DNA from: Gp6-AA40 sp035649635
GTDB lineage: Bacteria; Acidobacteriota; Vicinamibacteria; Vicinamibacterales; UBA2999
DNA length: 64,000 nucleotides
Reading direction: 5' to 3'
Assembly (NCBI GenBank): GCA_035649635.1
Contig: DASRJE010000154.1
Span: 39,225 to 103,224 of the forward strand
Shown here: positions 50,809 to 59,875 of the stretch, piece by piece
Layout: every line of letters starts with the position of its first letter
Numbering within the stretch: position 1 is the first letter of the stretch
The notes under the pieces: model-generated
Seen by the model: the letters and a program-made list of their open reading frames with translations, nothing else
Database searches by the model: none
Told to the model about the DNA's origin: nothing
Translations under genes and position numbers: made by a program

Positions 50809-51603
50809 TCACCAGGATGCCTGCAGCAGGAGCGCGCCCCAGCCTGCACGCGAGGTGACCCGCACGCGCTGCATGCCCAGGCGACGGTACGCCTCGCCGA
50901 CATCTTGTTCGACCGACGAAGGAATTCCTGAGAGAACCAGTCGACCGTGATGTCCGGCGCGCCGCACGAGGGCGGGCGCCATCTCGATCAGCGGGGCAGC
51001 GAGCACGTTGGCCAGAATGAGTGGCCAGGTGCCTGCGACCGTGTCCACACCGCCGCGTGCCAACTGCAGACGTTCGTCGAGCGCGTTGATGCGCGCATTT
51101 TCCGCGGCGACGCGCAGCGCTTCTTCGTCGATATCGATGCCGAGGGCTCGTGACACGCCTTTCATCAGCGCGGCCAGCGCAAGCACGCCCGATCCTGTGC
51201 CCACGTCGAGAACAGCGGCCGGTGGATCGATCTGTATTGCCTCGTCGAGCGCTTCGAGACACAGCGTGGTCGTCGGGTGCAGTCCGGTGCCGAATGCCGC
51301 GGAGTCTACTAATCTCAGGGCGCCTGGTTCAGCCGCGTTGTGCGCCGGAACTATCCGAAGGTTTCCAATTCGAACAGCACGTGGGCGCAGGATCCAGACC
51401 GAGTCAGCGTCTCGTCCCGTGGCAGGGGAGATCGAGACATTGTCTACGCCGAGGGCGCTCACGATCTGTTCTGGTGCAACGCTGTCGGGCATCAGGGCCG
51501 CGATGCCGCCGTCGAACGAAGCTTCAGCATCGAGGGCACCGAGTTCCACGAGCCGATCGAACGCCTCGTCGCCGACGTTGCGAAGGTCCACTCGGTACGG
51601 CAC
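50809..51603 (-). CDS. prmA: ribosomal protein L11 methyltransferase (PrmA)-like
   Basis: 264 residues from a GTG at 51603; the frame upstream lies inside the permease gene. The PrmA signature is strong: DSAAFGTGLHPTTTLCLEAL, then the SAM-binding loop AVLDVGTGSGVLALAALMKG, GIDIDEEALRVAAENARINAL and the NPPY-like LILANVLAAPLIEMAP. PrmA methylates lysines of ribosomal protein L11. It begins 23 bases after the permease stop, so read-through transcription is likely. The N-terminal L11-recognition domain is present but short and divergent. Confidence 0.88.
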   Translation of the reverse strand: MPYRVDLRNVGDEAFDRLVELGALDAEASFDGGIAALMPDSVAPEQIVSALGVDNVSISPATGRDADSVWILRPRAVRIGNLRIVPAHNAAEPGALRLVDSAAFGTGLHPTTTLCLEALDEAIQIDPPAAVLDVGTGSGVLALAALMKGVSRALGIDIDEEALRVAAENARINALDERLQLARGGVDTVAGTWPLILANVLAAPLIEMAPALVRRAGHHGRLVLSGIPSSVEQDVGEAYRRLGMQRVRVTSRAGWGALLLQASW

Positions 51604-51626
51604 GTTCCAGCGTAACCACTCGCTCG

Positions 51627-54128
51627 TTAAACGTCGACCCTCAATACGTCGGCGGCGTCGACGCGGAGCGCGCGGCGGGCGGGGACGACGCAGGCGAGCA
51701 AACACACGCCCATCATCAACATCGAGTAGGCGATGATGACCGCGACTTCTATCGCCGTCAGCGCGCCCTCGCTGAGACCAGGGTACATAGCCGCCACGAT
51801 GAAGGCTCCCACGAGAACCCCAAGACTCACCTGAGTAACCGGACGGCGGAGAATCACACTCATGACGCGGCGACGATCTGCACCAAGTGTCACCCGGATG
51901 CCGATCTCACGTGTTTTCTTGGCGACCGTGAACGCCATCACGGAGTAGATGGCCGTGAGCGACAGCAGCATTGCGATCCCGCCCATCACAGTGAACAGCC
52001 AAGAGACATACTGAGACTCGAGCCACAGGCTCGTGCCGACCGCATTGAGTGGCATGAGATCGAGAATCCGCAGTGTCGGTTCGACTTCGCCCGTCACCGT
52101 GCGCAGACGTGCGGCAAATGACGTTGGACTGACGCGAGATCTGATCGCCAGCCGCAGCGGCGACGCACTGTCCGGCGAGACGGGATGATAAATGCCCGCG
52201 GCTGGACCGCCATTGGCACCCAGCATGCCAAGGTCCCGCACGACACCAACGATCTGGAGCCATGGACCCGGCGTGGACGACGCGTCCAAAGGACGGCGAC
52301 GGAGGCGGCGGCCGATTGGATTCTGGCCGTTCAGAACCTGGTTCACGAACGGCTGGTTGACGATCACGACGCCGACACTGGAGTCGAGATCGGCGGAGGT
52401 GAAGTAGCGTCCAGAGAGAACTGGCGCGCCGAGTACGCTGAAGAAGTTGAACGCCACTGACGCTGACACGACTTCGTGACCGAGCACGGACGCAGTGGAT
52501 GTCTCGTCATCGAGCTCTATCCGATAGCGAGGATGCAGCGTCCCGGGCAGGCGGTCGGCGAACGTCAGTCCGACAACCTCCGGTTCGGCGGTCAGGCGTT
52601 GCTCCAGTTCGGCGTAGGTCTTGCGGACGCGCGAACGGAATGCCTCGTCCGTCGCGTCGACCAGTACGCCAGGCGCGCTCTCGCGATCGAGCTCGAGCCG
52701 TGCCGAAAGGTATCGATCGGCCGGGAATCCCAGGTCTCGTGTCTGTCCGCGGACGACGCCGCGATGGAAGATGAAGGCGGCCGCCGGAAACATCAGCGTC
52801 GTGGCCACCTGCGCGGCAATCACGGCGGTCCACAGTCCGCCGAAGCGGACGCCACCGCCTCCGCCCGCTGACTCGCGGAGCCGAGCCTGGACGCTCCTGC
52901 CCGTGATTCTGAGCGCGGGAAGCACGCCGATGATCGTCGCGCAGAGAACGGTCAGGACGATGGCGTAGATCACCGTGGCCGGCGTCAGGCTGTCAACCAC
53001 CCAGAACGGGAGTCGCTGCCGCCCCAAGTCCGCTTCAACCATGGCCAGTAGCGACCGAAGTCCCACGCGCACCGCGGCAAGTCCGATGCCCGTCGCAAGA
53101 GCCGCGAGGACGAGCGCCTCGATGAAGAGTTGCACGACAATACGCGCGCGCCCGGCGCCGAGTGCGCTTCGCACTGTGATCTCGCTCTCGCGGCTGGACC
53201 CACGCGCGAACATCAGCAGCGCCACGTTTGCGGAGACCAGCACCAGAAGCATCGCGACGAACGCGTTCCACAGGTTCAGTGCCGTTCGGATGTCCGCAGA
53301 GTCGAAAAAGAGGCGAGCAAAAGGAACGACTTCGGGTCGCAGGTGCTCGCGTGTCCTGGATAGTTCCGCTGACGTGTGAAGACCAATCGCGTTCAACTCG
53401 GCCTGCGCCTGTTGCTCCGACGCCTGCTCGGCGAGTCGTCCGAACACCAGAAGGGCAAGGCCCTGCGCAGGGCCGGAGGCCGCGCGGTCGATGCGTAGCG
53501 GCACCCAGGCGTTGTGAGCGGCTGGAAACTCGAAGCCCTCGGGCATCACGCCCACGACGGTCGTCTGCTCGGAGCCCAGCCGCACCGTTCGTCCGAGGAC
53601 GTCACGATCGCCGGCGAATCGCTCGCGCCAGATCTCGTGGCCAATGACAATGACGGGCGGTGCGCCGGGCCGTTCGTCAGCATTCACCAGCGTCCGACCA
53701 AGAAAGGGCTGCACGCGGGCGACGCGGAACGCCGATGCCGTCATCGCTGCGACGTCCACGGCTTCTGATCGGCCGTCGTTGGTGAGCAGGTTGCGTTGAA
53801 AGATCATTGCGGCGCTCACGTCGCCAACGAGCGTGAGTGCCTCACGCCACCTGGTGAAATCGTCCGGTGCTGGCGGGACGGGACGAACGCGCGAAGGGTC
53901 CCATGTCCTGAGTCCCACGATGCGCGAGCCTTCGTCGAGGGGAAGCGAGGGCGCAACGACTTGCGTCCTAATCTCAAAGCTGCCCACGCCCGTGGCAATG
54001 CCGAAGGCCATACTGACAGTGGCCACGAGTGTCAGCATGGGGTACCTGACGAGCAAGCGGGCAGCGAGCTTGATGTCGAGCGAGAAACGATCCAACCACG
54101 CGAGCCCGCGGCGGTCGCGCCATTTCAT
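51627..54128 (-). CDS. orphan MacB/FtsX-type ABC transporter permease (ADOP-like)
   Basis: 833 residues in the duplicated layout: a first transmembrane helix near the N-terminus (LARLLVRYPMLTLVATVSMAFG region), a periplasmic MacB-like core (GSRIVGLRTWDPSRVRPVPP, PFLGRTLVNADERPGAPPVIVIGHEIWRERFAGD), an FtsX-type permease domain at about 280-420 (ESEITVRSALGAGRARIVVQLFIEALVLA), a second core, and a final FtsX domain (KTREIGIRVTLGADRRRVMSVILRRPV). The pattern is that of 'acidobacterial duplicated orphan permeases', which lack a neighbouring ATPase; none is present here. Role in export or envelope maintenance is unproven. Confidence 0.9.
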   Translation of the reverse strand: MKWRDRRGLAWLDRFSLDIKLAARLLVRYPMLTLVATVSMAFGIATGVGSFEIRTQVVAPSLPLDEGSRIVGLRTWDPSRVRPVPPAPDDFTRWREALTLVGDVSAAMIFQRNLLTNDGRSEAVDVAAMTASAFRVARVQPFLGRTLVNADERPGAPPVIVIGHEIWRERFAGDRDVLGRTVRLGSEQTTVVGVMPEGFEFPAAHNAWVPLRIDRAASGPAQGLALLVFGRLAEQASEQQAQAELNAIGLHTSAELSRTREHLRPEVVPFARLFFDSADIRTALNLWNAFVAMLLVLVSANVALLMFARGSSRESEITVRSALGAGRARIVVQLFIEALVLAALATGIGLAAVRVGLRSLLAMVEADLGRQRLPFWVVDSLTPATVIYAIVLTVLCATIIGVLPALRITGRSVQARLRESAGGGGGVRFGGLWTAVIAAQVATTLMFPAAAFIFHRGVVRGQTRDLGFPADRYLSARLELDRESAPGVLVDATDEAFRSRVRKTYAELEQRLTAEPEVVGLTFADRLPGTLHPRYRIELDDETSTASVLGHEVVSASVAFNFFSVLGAPVLSGRYFTSADLDSSVGVVIVNQPFVNQVLNGQNPIGRRLRRRPLDASSTPGPWLQIVGVVRDLGMLGANGGPAAGIYHPVSPDSASPLRLAIRSRVSPTSFAARLRTVTGEVEPTLRILDLMPLNAVGTSLWLESQYVSWLFTVMGGIAMLLSLTAIYSVMAFTVAKKTREIGIRVTLGADRRRVMSVILRRPVTQVSLGVLVGAFIVAAMYPGLSEGALTAIEVAVIIAYSMLMMGVCLLACVVPARRALRVDAADVLRVDV

Positions 54129-54265
54129 GGCCGGGTTGTCATGCGCACCAGACGTCTTGAATGGGCGAACTTCTCAAATGCTCCGAGGTCTGAGGCGCAG
54201 CCTCGCTAGGCTAAATACGGTTGAGACGTCCGATCAGTTCCGTGCCCGGCGTGAGAGGGACCTCA

Positions 54266-54523
54266 TCATCGCGGAGCAAGGATGCCGGTTGGTCGTGCCA
54301 GCAGTGCGGCGGCCGCCAGGGCAGACGCGAGGGCAATCCACACCCAGCCGCGACTGGGCGGACGCGGCTCGCGCAGGGTGAAGTCCACGATCAACTCGGG
54401 CTGATTGAAGTCCCGCTGCTGCGCCGCGATCGCGACGCGATCGCTTTCCGGCACCAGGGCATTGGCCAGATACACACTGTCGTCGGTCGCTCCCTCCGGT
54501 CTCGACGGGTGTCTCGAGGGGTG
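54266..54523 (-). pseudogene. possible C-terminal remnant of a membrane-anchored protein
   Basis: The minus strand is open from a TGA at 54524 down to a stop at 54266. It encodes a plausible protein tail: SDDSVYLANALVPESDRVAIAAQQRDFNQPELIVDFTLREP, then a transmembrane helix (VWIALASALAAAALLARP) and a basic end. No convincing start or ribosome site is present, and the open frame ends upstream exactly at a GTGTCAGGCAGTGAATCG repeat copy (54521). I read it as a gene cut by repeat-associated rearrangement. It could also be a short real gene from the GTG at 54475. Confidence 0.4.
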
Positions 54524-54633
54524 TCAGGCAGTGAATCGTGAAAGCTCACCCCCGATTTACCGCCTGACGCCCGTATGTATTCACGATTCACTGCCTGACA
54601 CCTGTTTTACGTTCACGATTCACTGCCTGACAC
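54521..54633. repeat. three copies of a 22-base repeat, one inverted
   Basis: A 22-base unit beginning GTGTCAGGCAGTGAATCG occurs on the plus strand at 54521-54542 and on the minus strand at 54580-54601 and 54612-54633; a decayed copy is near 54553-54570. The GGTGTCAGGCA wording is common near IS200/REP-associated transposase genes in other genomes (recalled knowledge), but no transposase is in the window. With the remnant at 54266 it occupies most of the gene-free stretch 54129-54722; the remaining 54129-54265 shows nothing recognisable. Confidence 0.75.
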
Positions 54634-54722
54634 CGGGTGGATCCCGGGGATTGTCGGACGCGCCCGCGCGTGCCAGAATCCGCGGCAGCCACGGGAAGGC
54701 AACACGCGGGAGGAGGGATCGG

Positions 54723-56096
54723 ATGGCATCGAAGTCTTCACGCGTCTCGCGTCGTCGGATTCTCAAAACGGCAGGCGCAGCAGTCGGAGGAGGCGTCGCG
54801 CTTTTTGCTAACGGCGCGTCCACCCAGGGGCAAGCGCCGGCGATTCTCACCAACATCCAGGCAGGACGCCGGTTCAAGGCGTTCGTCAAATACGACACCG
54901 CCGATCTGCCCAACGTCGTCGACGTGACGACGCGCGCGCTGAGCGGCAACCAGGTGCTGCTTCGTGTCGAGGCCGCGCAGACCTGCTACACCAGCATCGA
55001 CCAGGTCCTGATCCCGGGGACGCCGACGGCTCAGCCCACCATCGTTGGCCACGGCGGCGTCGGTGTCGTCGAGGCGATCGGGCCGCAAGTGATCAGTACT
55101 CGTGTTGGCGATCGGGTGATTCTCAATCTGCACGCGGCCTGCGGACGCTGTTACAACTGCCTGCGGATGCGCTCGGACAAGTGTCGCGCGGGCACCGCCA
55201 GCAACACGCCGATCGGCGATGTCAACGGCATGCCGGTGTTCGGTCGTACCGGCGCGATGTCGGAGCTCGCGATCACGGGCGAAGAGTACGTGACACCGCT
55301 CTTCACCGACGCCTCCGCGGTGGAGATCTCGATGCTGACCTGCGTCTCGGGATGCGGCCTCGGCATGACAATGACGAATGCGCCGGTCGAAGTCGCCTCG
55401 GACGTCGTGATCTTTGGCGCCGGCCCGGTCGGTCTGTCCGCGGTGATGGGTGCCAAAGTGAAGGGCGCCTCGCGGATCATCGTGGTCGAGCCGATCGCAT
55501 ATCGGCGGGAGCTGGCCCTGAAACTTGGCGCCACCGACGTCGTCGATCCGAATCAATTCAAGGAGCGCATGCCGATCCCGAACGCGCCGGCCAACGGCGA
55601 TCGTTACCGCGACGCGCTGGTCGAGCACCTGCGCGCGATGACGCAATACAAGTACGCCGATCGAATCTGGTCAGGGGGTGGACGGAACGGACCGGACCAC
55701 GTCATTGAAGCCGTCGGCGGCGACAAGATGAAGCCGCGCCGTCAGCCGCAGGGTCCCGACCCGACGGGCATCACCGTGCTGAATCAGTGTTGGGAGCTCG
55801 GCTCGTCGATCGGATCGATCGTGACGTGTAGTGTGGGCCATCCAAGCGACGGGTTTGTCCGCATCCCGGCGTCGCAGTGGGCCGATGGCGCAAAACATCA
55901 TTGGCCAGGCACCGGCGGCGGGACCAACGATCGCCGCGATTCACAGCGTTACTGTCGGCTGATGGAGACCGGGCAGATCAACATCAAGGCCATTGCCTCG
56001 CGAACCTATCCGCTGAGCGAGACGAGGGAGGCGTACCAAGTGTGCGCCGATCGCGAGGTTGTCGCGACGATCGTGACGCCGAACACGCGGGCTTAG
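54723..56096 (+). CDS. Tat-exported zinc-dependent alcohol dehydrogenase family (MDR) protein
   Basis: 457 residues from the ATG at 54723, with a strong GGGAGGAGG just upstream; the frame extends to 54405 through repeat DNA. The N-terminus has a twin-arginine signal (SRRRILKTAGAAVGGGVALFANGAS), predicting folded export. The mature part is a medium-chain dehydrogenase: CYTSIDQVLIPG (catalytic Cys), GHGGVGVVEAIG, a structural-zinc loop CGRCYNCLRMRSDKC, and the nucleotide loop FGAGPVGLSAVMGAKVKGA. An insertion between about residues 280 and 390 (HWPGTGGGTNDRRDS region) is longer than usual. An NAD-type enzyme outside the cytoplasm is unusual, and a tightly bound cofactor is likely. Substrate unknown. 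Confidence 0.83.
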   Translation: MASKSSRVSRRRILKTAGAAVGGGVALFANGASTQGQAPAILTNIQAGRRFKAFVKYDTADLPNVVDVTTRALSGNQVLLRVEAAQTCYTSIDQVLIPGTPTAQPTIVGHGGVGVVEAIGPQVISTRVGDRVILNLHAACGRCYNCLRMRSDKCRAGTASNTPIGDVNGMPVFGRTGAMSELAITGEEYVTPLFTDASAVEISMLTCVSGCGLGMTMTNAPVEVASDVVIFGAGPVGLSAVMGAKVKGASRIIVVEPIAYRRELALKLGATDVVDPNQFKERMPIPNAPANGDRYRDALVEHLRAMTQYKYADRIWSGGGRNGPDHVIEAVGGDKMKPRRQPQGPDPTGITVLNQCWELGSSIGSIVTCSVGHPSDGFVRIPASQWADGAKHHWPGTGGGTNDRRDSQRYCRLMETGQINIKAIASRTYPLSETREAYQVCADREVVATIVTPNTRA

Positions 56097-56199
56097 CGCC
56101 TCGAGACCCTGGTCCGTCCTGTAGTCCAGAGTCCAATCGGTCCCGCGATGGGACCAAGGACCACAGACCGAGAACGGGCCAGGTACCTTTGACGGTTTC

Positions 56200-56787
56200 T
56201 TATTCGCCTGGAACCATCAAGTGCGCCGTGGTCGTGCCGGCGTTCATGATCCAGACGCCACCCATCTTCGGGTTGTCCGGCAATCCCAGCGATGCTGTTG
56301 TTGCGCCGGGAACCGCGATCGTCATGTGGGTGCGCGCGGTCGCCTGATCCTTGCCCATGAAGTGATACCAGACGGAGCCGAATTCGGGTTTGGCTCGGGT
56401 GCCGTCCTTTTCAGCGGCGTCGAGCGCGGCCTGCCGCTTGGTGCGATCCGCTTCCGATTCGAACTTCATGTTCTGCACGGCCCGGTCGAGGTTTCCCACG
56501 CTCGTGCACTCGATCGAGAAGGGCAGCTGCCCGGGCAGCCCGGACTTGTCGAAGCAGACCATCCGATTCGTGCCTTTCCGAAGCGTGTCGTACGTCCAGT
56601 CGCTCTTCCATTTAATGACCGTCGCCTGGTCCTTGAGATTGGCCGGGGCGGCGAGCAGCGCCTTATCCACGTCGGCCTGTGACGCCCCCTGTGACAGCGG
56701 TGGCGGCGGCGGTGGCGCGCCGCGCTCCTGGGCCACCACGGTCGAAACCGTCATGACAGCGAAAACAAGTACAGCGATCCGTTTCAT
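56200..56787 (-). CDS. small secreted protein of unknown function
   Basis: 195 residues from the ATG at 56787 with GGAGGT upstream. Residues 1-19 are a signal peptide, followed by a proline run (GAPPPPPPLSQG). The body includes ATVIKWKSDWTYDTLRKGTNRMVCFDKSGLPGQLPFSIECTSVGNLDRAVQNMKFE and GGVWIMNAGTTTAHLMVPGE. Two conserved-looking cysteines could form a disulfide. Proteins of this look are frequent in soil acidobacteria but lack a function. It is convergent with the alcohol dehydrogenase gene. Confidence 0.72.
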   Translation of the reverse strand: MKRIAVLVFAVMTVSTVVAQERGAPPPPPPLSQGASQADVDKALLAAPANLKDQATVIKWKSDWTYDTLRKGTNRMVCFDKSGLPGQLPFSIECTSVGNLDRAVQNMKFESEADRTKRQAALDAAEKDGTRAKPEFGSVWYHFMGKDQATARTHMTIAVPGATTASLGLPDNPKMGGVWIMNAGTTTAHLMVPGE

Positions 56788-57036
56788 CGTGACCTCCAGC
56801 TCCTCCCACCCCACGGCGCCAGGGGGCTCCGGGGGGCCCCGACCCCGCCTCTGGGGAACAGAGACGAAGTATACCGATATCTGGTCAAGGCGACTCATTC
56901 AGCTGTTACAAGAAACAGCGTCATGAATCGCCGGCAGATCTTTGAACCACGTTCTCTTGCTAGACGGGAGCGCCAGACCGCTGGGTACAATACCGCCCAC
57001 ATCGGACCCTTCGTTCAGGGGAAGCGAGCTGATTCA

Positions 57037-57948
57037 ATGACGCGCACGAGACTCCTGGCCGCGATCGTCATGGTGGGATTTGCCATAAAGGGCGTTGCCG
57101 CACAACAGCAGCAGCGTCCGCGGATTCCGCCGACCGGCCAGATCAAGAAAGTTCGCGACAACCTGTACGTGATCCCGGGTGCCGGTGGCAACTCGACCGT
57201 CTTCGTCACGCAGTCGGGCATCGTCCTCGTCGACACCAAGCTGGCGAACAACGGTGAGGCAATCCTGAGCCAGGTCCGCACCGTCTCGGGCAGGGCGGTG
57301 ACGATGATCATCAACACGCATTCGCACCCGGACCACATTGGCAGCAACGACTACTTCCCGGCGTCAGTCGAGAAGGTCACGCACGAGAATACGAAGAAGT
57401 GGATGGAGGCGAATCCGCGCGTGGCATCCAACCCTGCGGTGATGCCCACCAAGACGTTCACCGACAAACTGACGCTCGGAAGCGGCAGGGATCGAATCGA
57501 TCTCTATTACTTCGGTGCCGGCCACACGAACGGCGACGCGTTCGTCGTGTTCCCGGCGCTCCGGGCCATGGCCGCCGGCGACATCTTTGCCTGGAAGATG
57601 GCGCCCCTCATCGACCCGATGGCCGGCGGCAGCGTGGTCGCGCTGCCCGACACGCTCGAGAAGGCGCTCAAGGGAATTGCCAACGTCGACACCGTGATTG
57701 AAGGGCACGGTGACGTCAACACCTGGGCCGGATTCCGTGAATACACGCAGTTCAATCGGGCGCTGCTCGAAGCCTCGAGAGCGGGGATGGGGAAGCGAAG
57801 CGCCGAGCAGATTGCGGCTGACCTGAAACCGAAGTTCCCGGTCTTCACGAAGGAAGAACTGCTGGCCGACATGGAATATGGCGGCACACCGCTGTCCAGG
57901 GCGGTGATCAACGTGAACCTCGCATTCCAGGAGTTGGTGAAGCGCTAA
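57037..57948 (+). CDS. secreted metallo-beta-lactamase-fold hydrolase with intact zinc site
   Basis: 303 residues from the ATG at 57037, with GGGGAAG upstream. Residues 1-24 are a signal peptide. The zinc ligands are complete: INTHSHPDHIGSN (HxHxDH), FGAGHTNGDAF (His), AAGDIF (Asp) and VIEGHGDVN (His). Substrates of this branch range from lactams to lactones and quinone-related compounds, so no precise reaction is assigned. It provides a useful contrast with the MBL fusion at 35216, where the same motif is degraded. It is convergent with the DUF2182 gene. Confidence 0.9.
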   Translation: MTRTRLLAAIVMVGFAIKGVAAQQQQRPRIPPTGQIKKVRDNLYVIPGAGGNSTVFVTQSGIVLVDTKLANNGEAILSQVRTVSGRAVTMIINTHSHPDHIGSNDYFPASVEKVTHENTKKWMEANPRVASNPAVMPTKTFTDKLTLGSGRDRIDLYYFGAGHTNGDAFVVFPALRAMAAGDIFAWKMAPLIDPMAGGSVVALPDTLEKALKGIANVDTVIEGHGDVNTWAGFREYTQFNRALLEASRAGMGKRSAEQIAADLKPKFPVFTKEELLADMEYGGTPLSRAVINVNLAFQELVKR

Positions 57949-57955
57949 AATTTCG

Positions 57956-58732
57956 TCAAATGGCGCGCGCCACCAGAACCAGCCCGGCCGCCACGACAAT
58001 CGCCCCGATCGCGCGCGCGACGCGCTCACCCGCCGGTGCGAGGCGTTCGGCGGTGATGGCTGCCGTCACGACCGCCATCGCGCGAAGGTCCATGACGCCG
58101 AGAGCCAGCAGGATCGCCATCAGCCCTGCGCAGCAATAACTGCAGGAGAGACCGATGCGAAGGCCGTGTCGCCAGGTCTCGCCGTAGCTCGCGCCGACGT
58201 CCGTGCGAGCGAAGGCGGACCGGCAGCAGGCAAGGTAACGGGCCTTCCACGCGGTGAACTGGAGTGCGCCGGTGATAATGGCGACCACGCCGGTCGCGAT
58301 TGGCACGGCGCGGGCCAACGGTGGCTGCCCCATTTCCATCGCGGCCAGTACGGCACCCAGCACAAACGCGAAAACGCCGAACACGGCCCAGACGAAGAAG
58401 TAACCCACGCCCACGAGCGCGGTCAGCAGACCGAGACGCGTGTCGCTGGTCGTCGGAACAACGCGGCGATAACGCCCCAACACTGGAACCAACGACGGCA
58501 GCATCATGGCCACCATCATCACGACCCACATGCCAAGGAACGACGCCGCGGCGCCGGGCCACGTCTGTCCCGGCATCCGCATCCACGTCATCGACATTGT
58601 CCAGCCGCCGGGCATCGGCATCCCGCTCATCGCCGACATCGACACACTCCAGACGATCGTCATCGCGGCACTGGCCGCGAAGAGTAACGCTGACACGCCG
58701 AAGAAGGTTCGCTGGGAAGCCACGGCGACCAT
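57956..58732 (-). CDS. DUF2182 polytopic membrane protein
   Basis: 258 residues with about six to seven transmembrane helices. DUF2182 words are visible: the methionine-rich MSGMPMPGGWTMSMTWMRMPGQTWPGAAASFLGMWVVMMVAMMLPSLVPVL, then TAWKARYLACCRSAF and GLSCSYCCAGLM. Paired cysteines and the many methionines suggest copper or other soft-metal binding, which is inference for this family. It lies 9 bases downstream of the DUF899 gene, so the two are co-transcribed. Confidence 0.87.
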   Translation of the reverse strand: MVAVASQRTFFGVSALLFAASAAMTIVWSVSMSAMSGMPMPGGWTMSMTWMRMPGQTWPGAAASFLGMWVVMMVAMMLPSLVPVLGRYRRVVPTTSDTRLGLLTALVGVGYFFVWAVFGVFAFVLGAVLAAMEMGQPPLARAVPIATGVVAIITGALQFTAWKARYLACCRSAFARTDVGASYGETWRHGLRIGLSCSYCCAGLMAILLALGVMDLRAMAVVTAAITAERLAPAGERVARAIGAIVVAAGLVLVARAI

Positions 58733-58741
58733 CTACTTCGC

Positions 58742-59494
58742 TCAACCCTTGTACTCGTCGTGACGGCGCCACCAGACGCCTGTCTCGTTACGCCCCTTGG
58801 GGGCGCGGTCGAGCCACTGGTACATGCCCCAAAGACCATCAAGTCCACGCGCATAGGCGGAATAGGTGTGGTAGACGACGCCGTCCTCGAGGACGAACGC
58901 GCTCATGCCCGGTCTCTCGCGAGTGAACGTGGCCGCGTCGGTTCCGCTCATGGCTGCGAAGTTGACCGCCCCCTCGCCACCGCCTTTCCACGCCGGCTCG
59001 CGGCGGTAGTTGTACTCAATCGCTCCGTCGCGCTGCTGCGCTTCAGTGAAGCGCACGCTGAAGTCGGCGTTGAAATCGCTGCCGAATGAAGATGCCCACG
59101 GAAACGTCCACCCCATCCGGCGCTCGTACGCCTGCAGCTTCGCCAGCGGTGCACGTGATACTGCCCAGAGCATCACGTCGTGGTTAGCCAGGTGGACGGC
59201 GATGCCGTTGAATCCATCCGCGATTGCCGAGCAGGACGGACATCCCGCCATGTAATCGGGGCCGAACATGAAGTGGTAGATGAGGAGCTGAGATCGCTTG
59301 CGGAAGAGGTCTGCCAATGACGCGTCGCCCTCATCGGTCTCGAACTTGTACTCCTTCTCGATTCGAACCCACGGCAGTTCCTGTCGGCGGCGCGCCACCT
59401 CGTCGCTGCGGCGTGTGAGCTCTTTCTCGGCCTCGAGCAGCTCGAGCCTCGCAGTCAGCCACTCATTCCGTGTTCCAGTCGTGTGTGCCGCCAT
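58742..59494 (-). CDS. DUF899 thioredoxin-like protein
   Basis: 250 residues from the ATG at 59494, which has GGGAGAGG upstream; ATGs further up lack one. It matches DUF899: EWLTARLELLEAEKELTRRSDEVARRRQELPWVRIEKEYKFET, LIYHFMFGPDYMAGCPSCSAIADGFNG (CPSC motif), SRAPLAKLQAYERRMGWTFPWASSFGSDFN and HTYSAYARGLDGLWGMYQWLDRAPKGR. The fold is thioredoxin-like with unknown substrates. Operon with the DUF2182 gene. Confidence 0.9.
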   Translation of the reverse strand: MAAHTTGTRNEWLTARLELLEAEKELTRRSDEVARRRQELPWVRIEKEYKFETDEGDASLADLFRKRSQLLIYHFMFGPDYMAGCPSCSAIADGFNGIAVHLANHDVMLWAVSRAPLAKLQAYERRMGWTFPWASSFGSDFNADFSVRFTEAQQRDGAIEYNYRREPAWKGGGEGAVNFAAMSGTDAATFTRERPGMSAFVLEDGVVYHTYSAYARGLDGLWGMYQWLDRAPKGRNETGVWWRRHDEYKG

Positions 59495-59875
59495 CACCCT
59501 CTCCCTTCGTGCCGCCTCGTCCATGTCAGCCAAGCAGTCGTAAGCAAGATTTAGCGCCCCGCCATTGAAGGGTGGGAGTGACAAGTGTGTCGGGATACAT
59601 GAAGACCACGAAGAGCTCGGCCACGAATATCTCGTGGCCACGAAGGTCACGAGGCCACGAAGGTCACGAAGAGAACCAAGAGCACCAAGAACTGCCGCAT
59701 TCTCCGGGGACGAGTCGAGGGACAGGCGGGGACGTCGTAACAGCCGTCACGCGAACCCGCGCATCGTGTCAGCAGCCTGTCGATTCGTCCCTGATTCGAT
59801 ACGTTGATACCAACTCCGGAGATCGACCCTGCATGCATTGCCCACTGATAGACGCAGTGATTGGATGTTGCCGCC
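59495..59875. other. gene-free stretch with degenerate 'cacgaaggtcacgaag' repeats
   Basis: No credible gene lies in these 381 bases. Positions about 59597-59690 are a degenerate tandem built from CACGAAG, GCCACGAAGGTCACGAAG and AACCAAGAGCACC units. This wording recurs in intergenic DNA of many soil bacteria (recalled, not searched). The unit length is irregular and there are no spacers, so it is not a CRISPR array. The remainder, including a GCATGCATTG block near 59831, shows nothing recognisable. Confidence 0.6.

Noticed and set aside
56930..56955. Fourth TetR operator (tttgaaccacgttctc)
   Set aside because: Only the TTTGAAC half and a CGTTC match. Spacing and symmetry of the core are lost, and the next gene is an unrelated MBL enzyme.
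59597..59690. CRISPR-like repeat tract
   Set aside because: Unit length is irregular, there are no unique spacers of constant size, and no cas gene is present.
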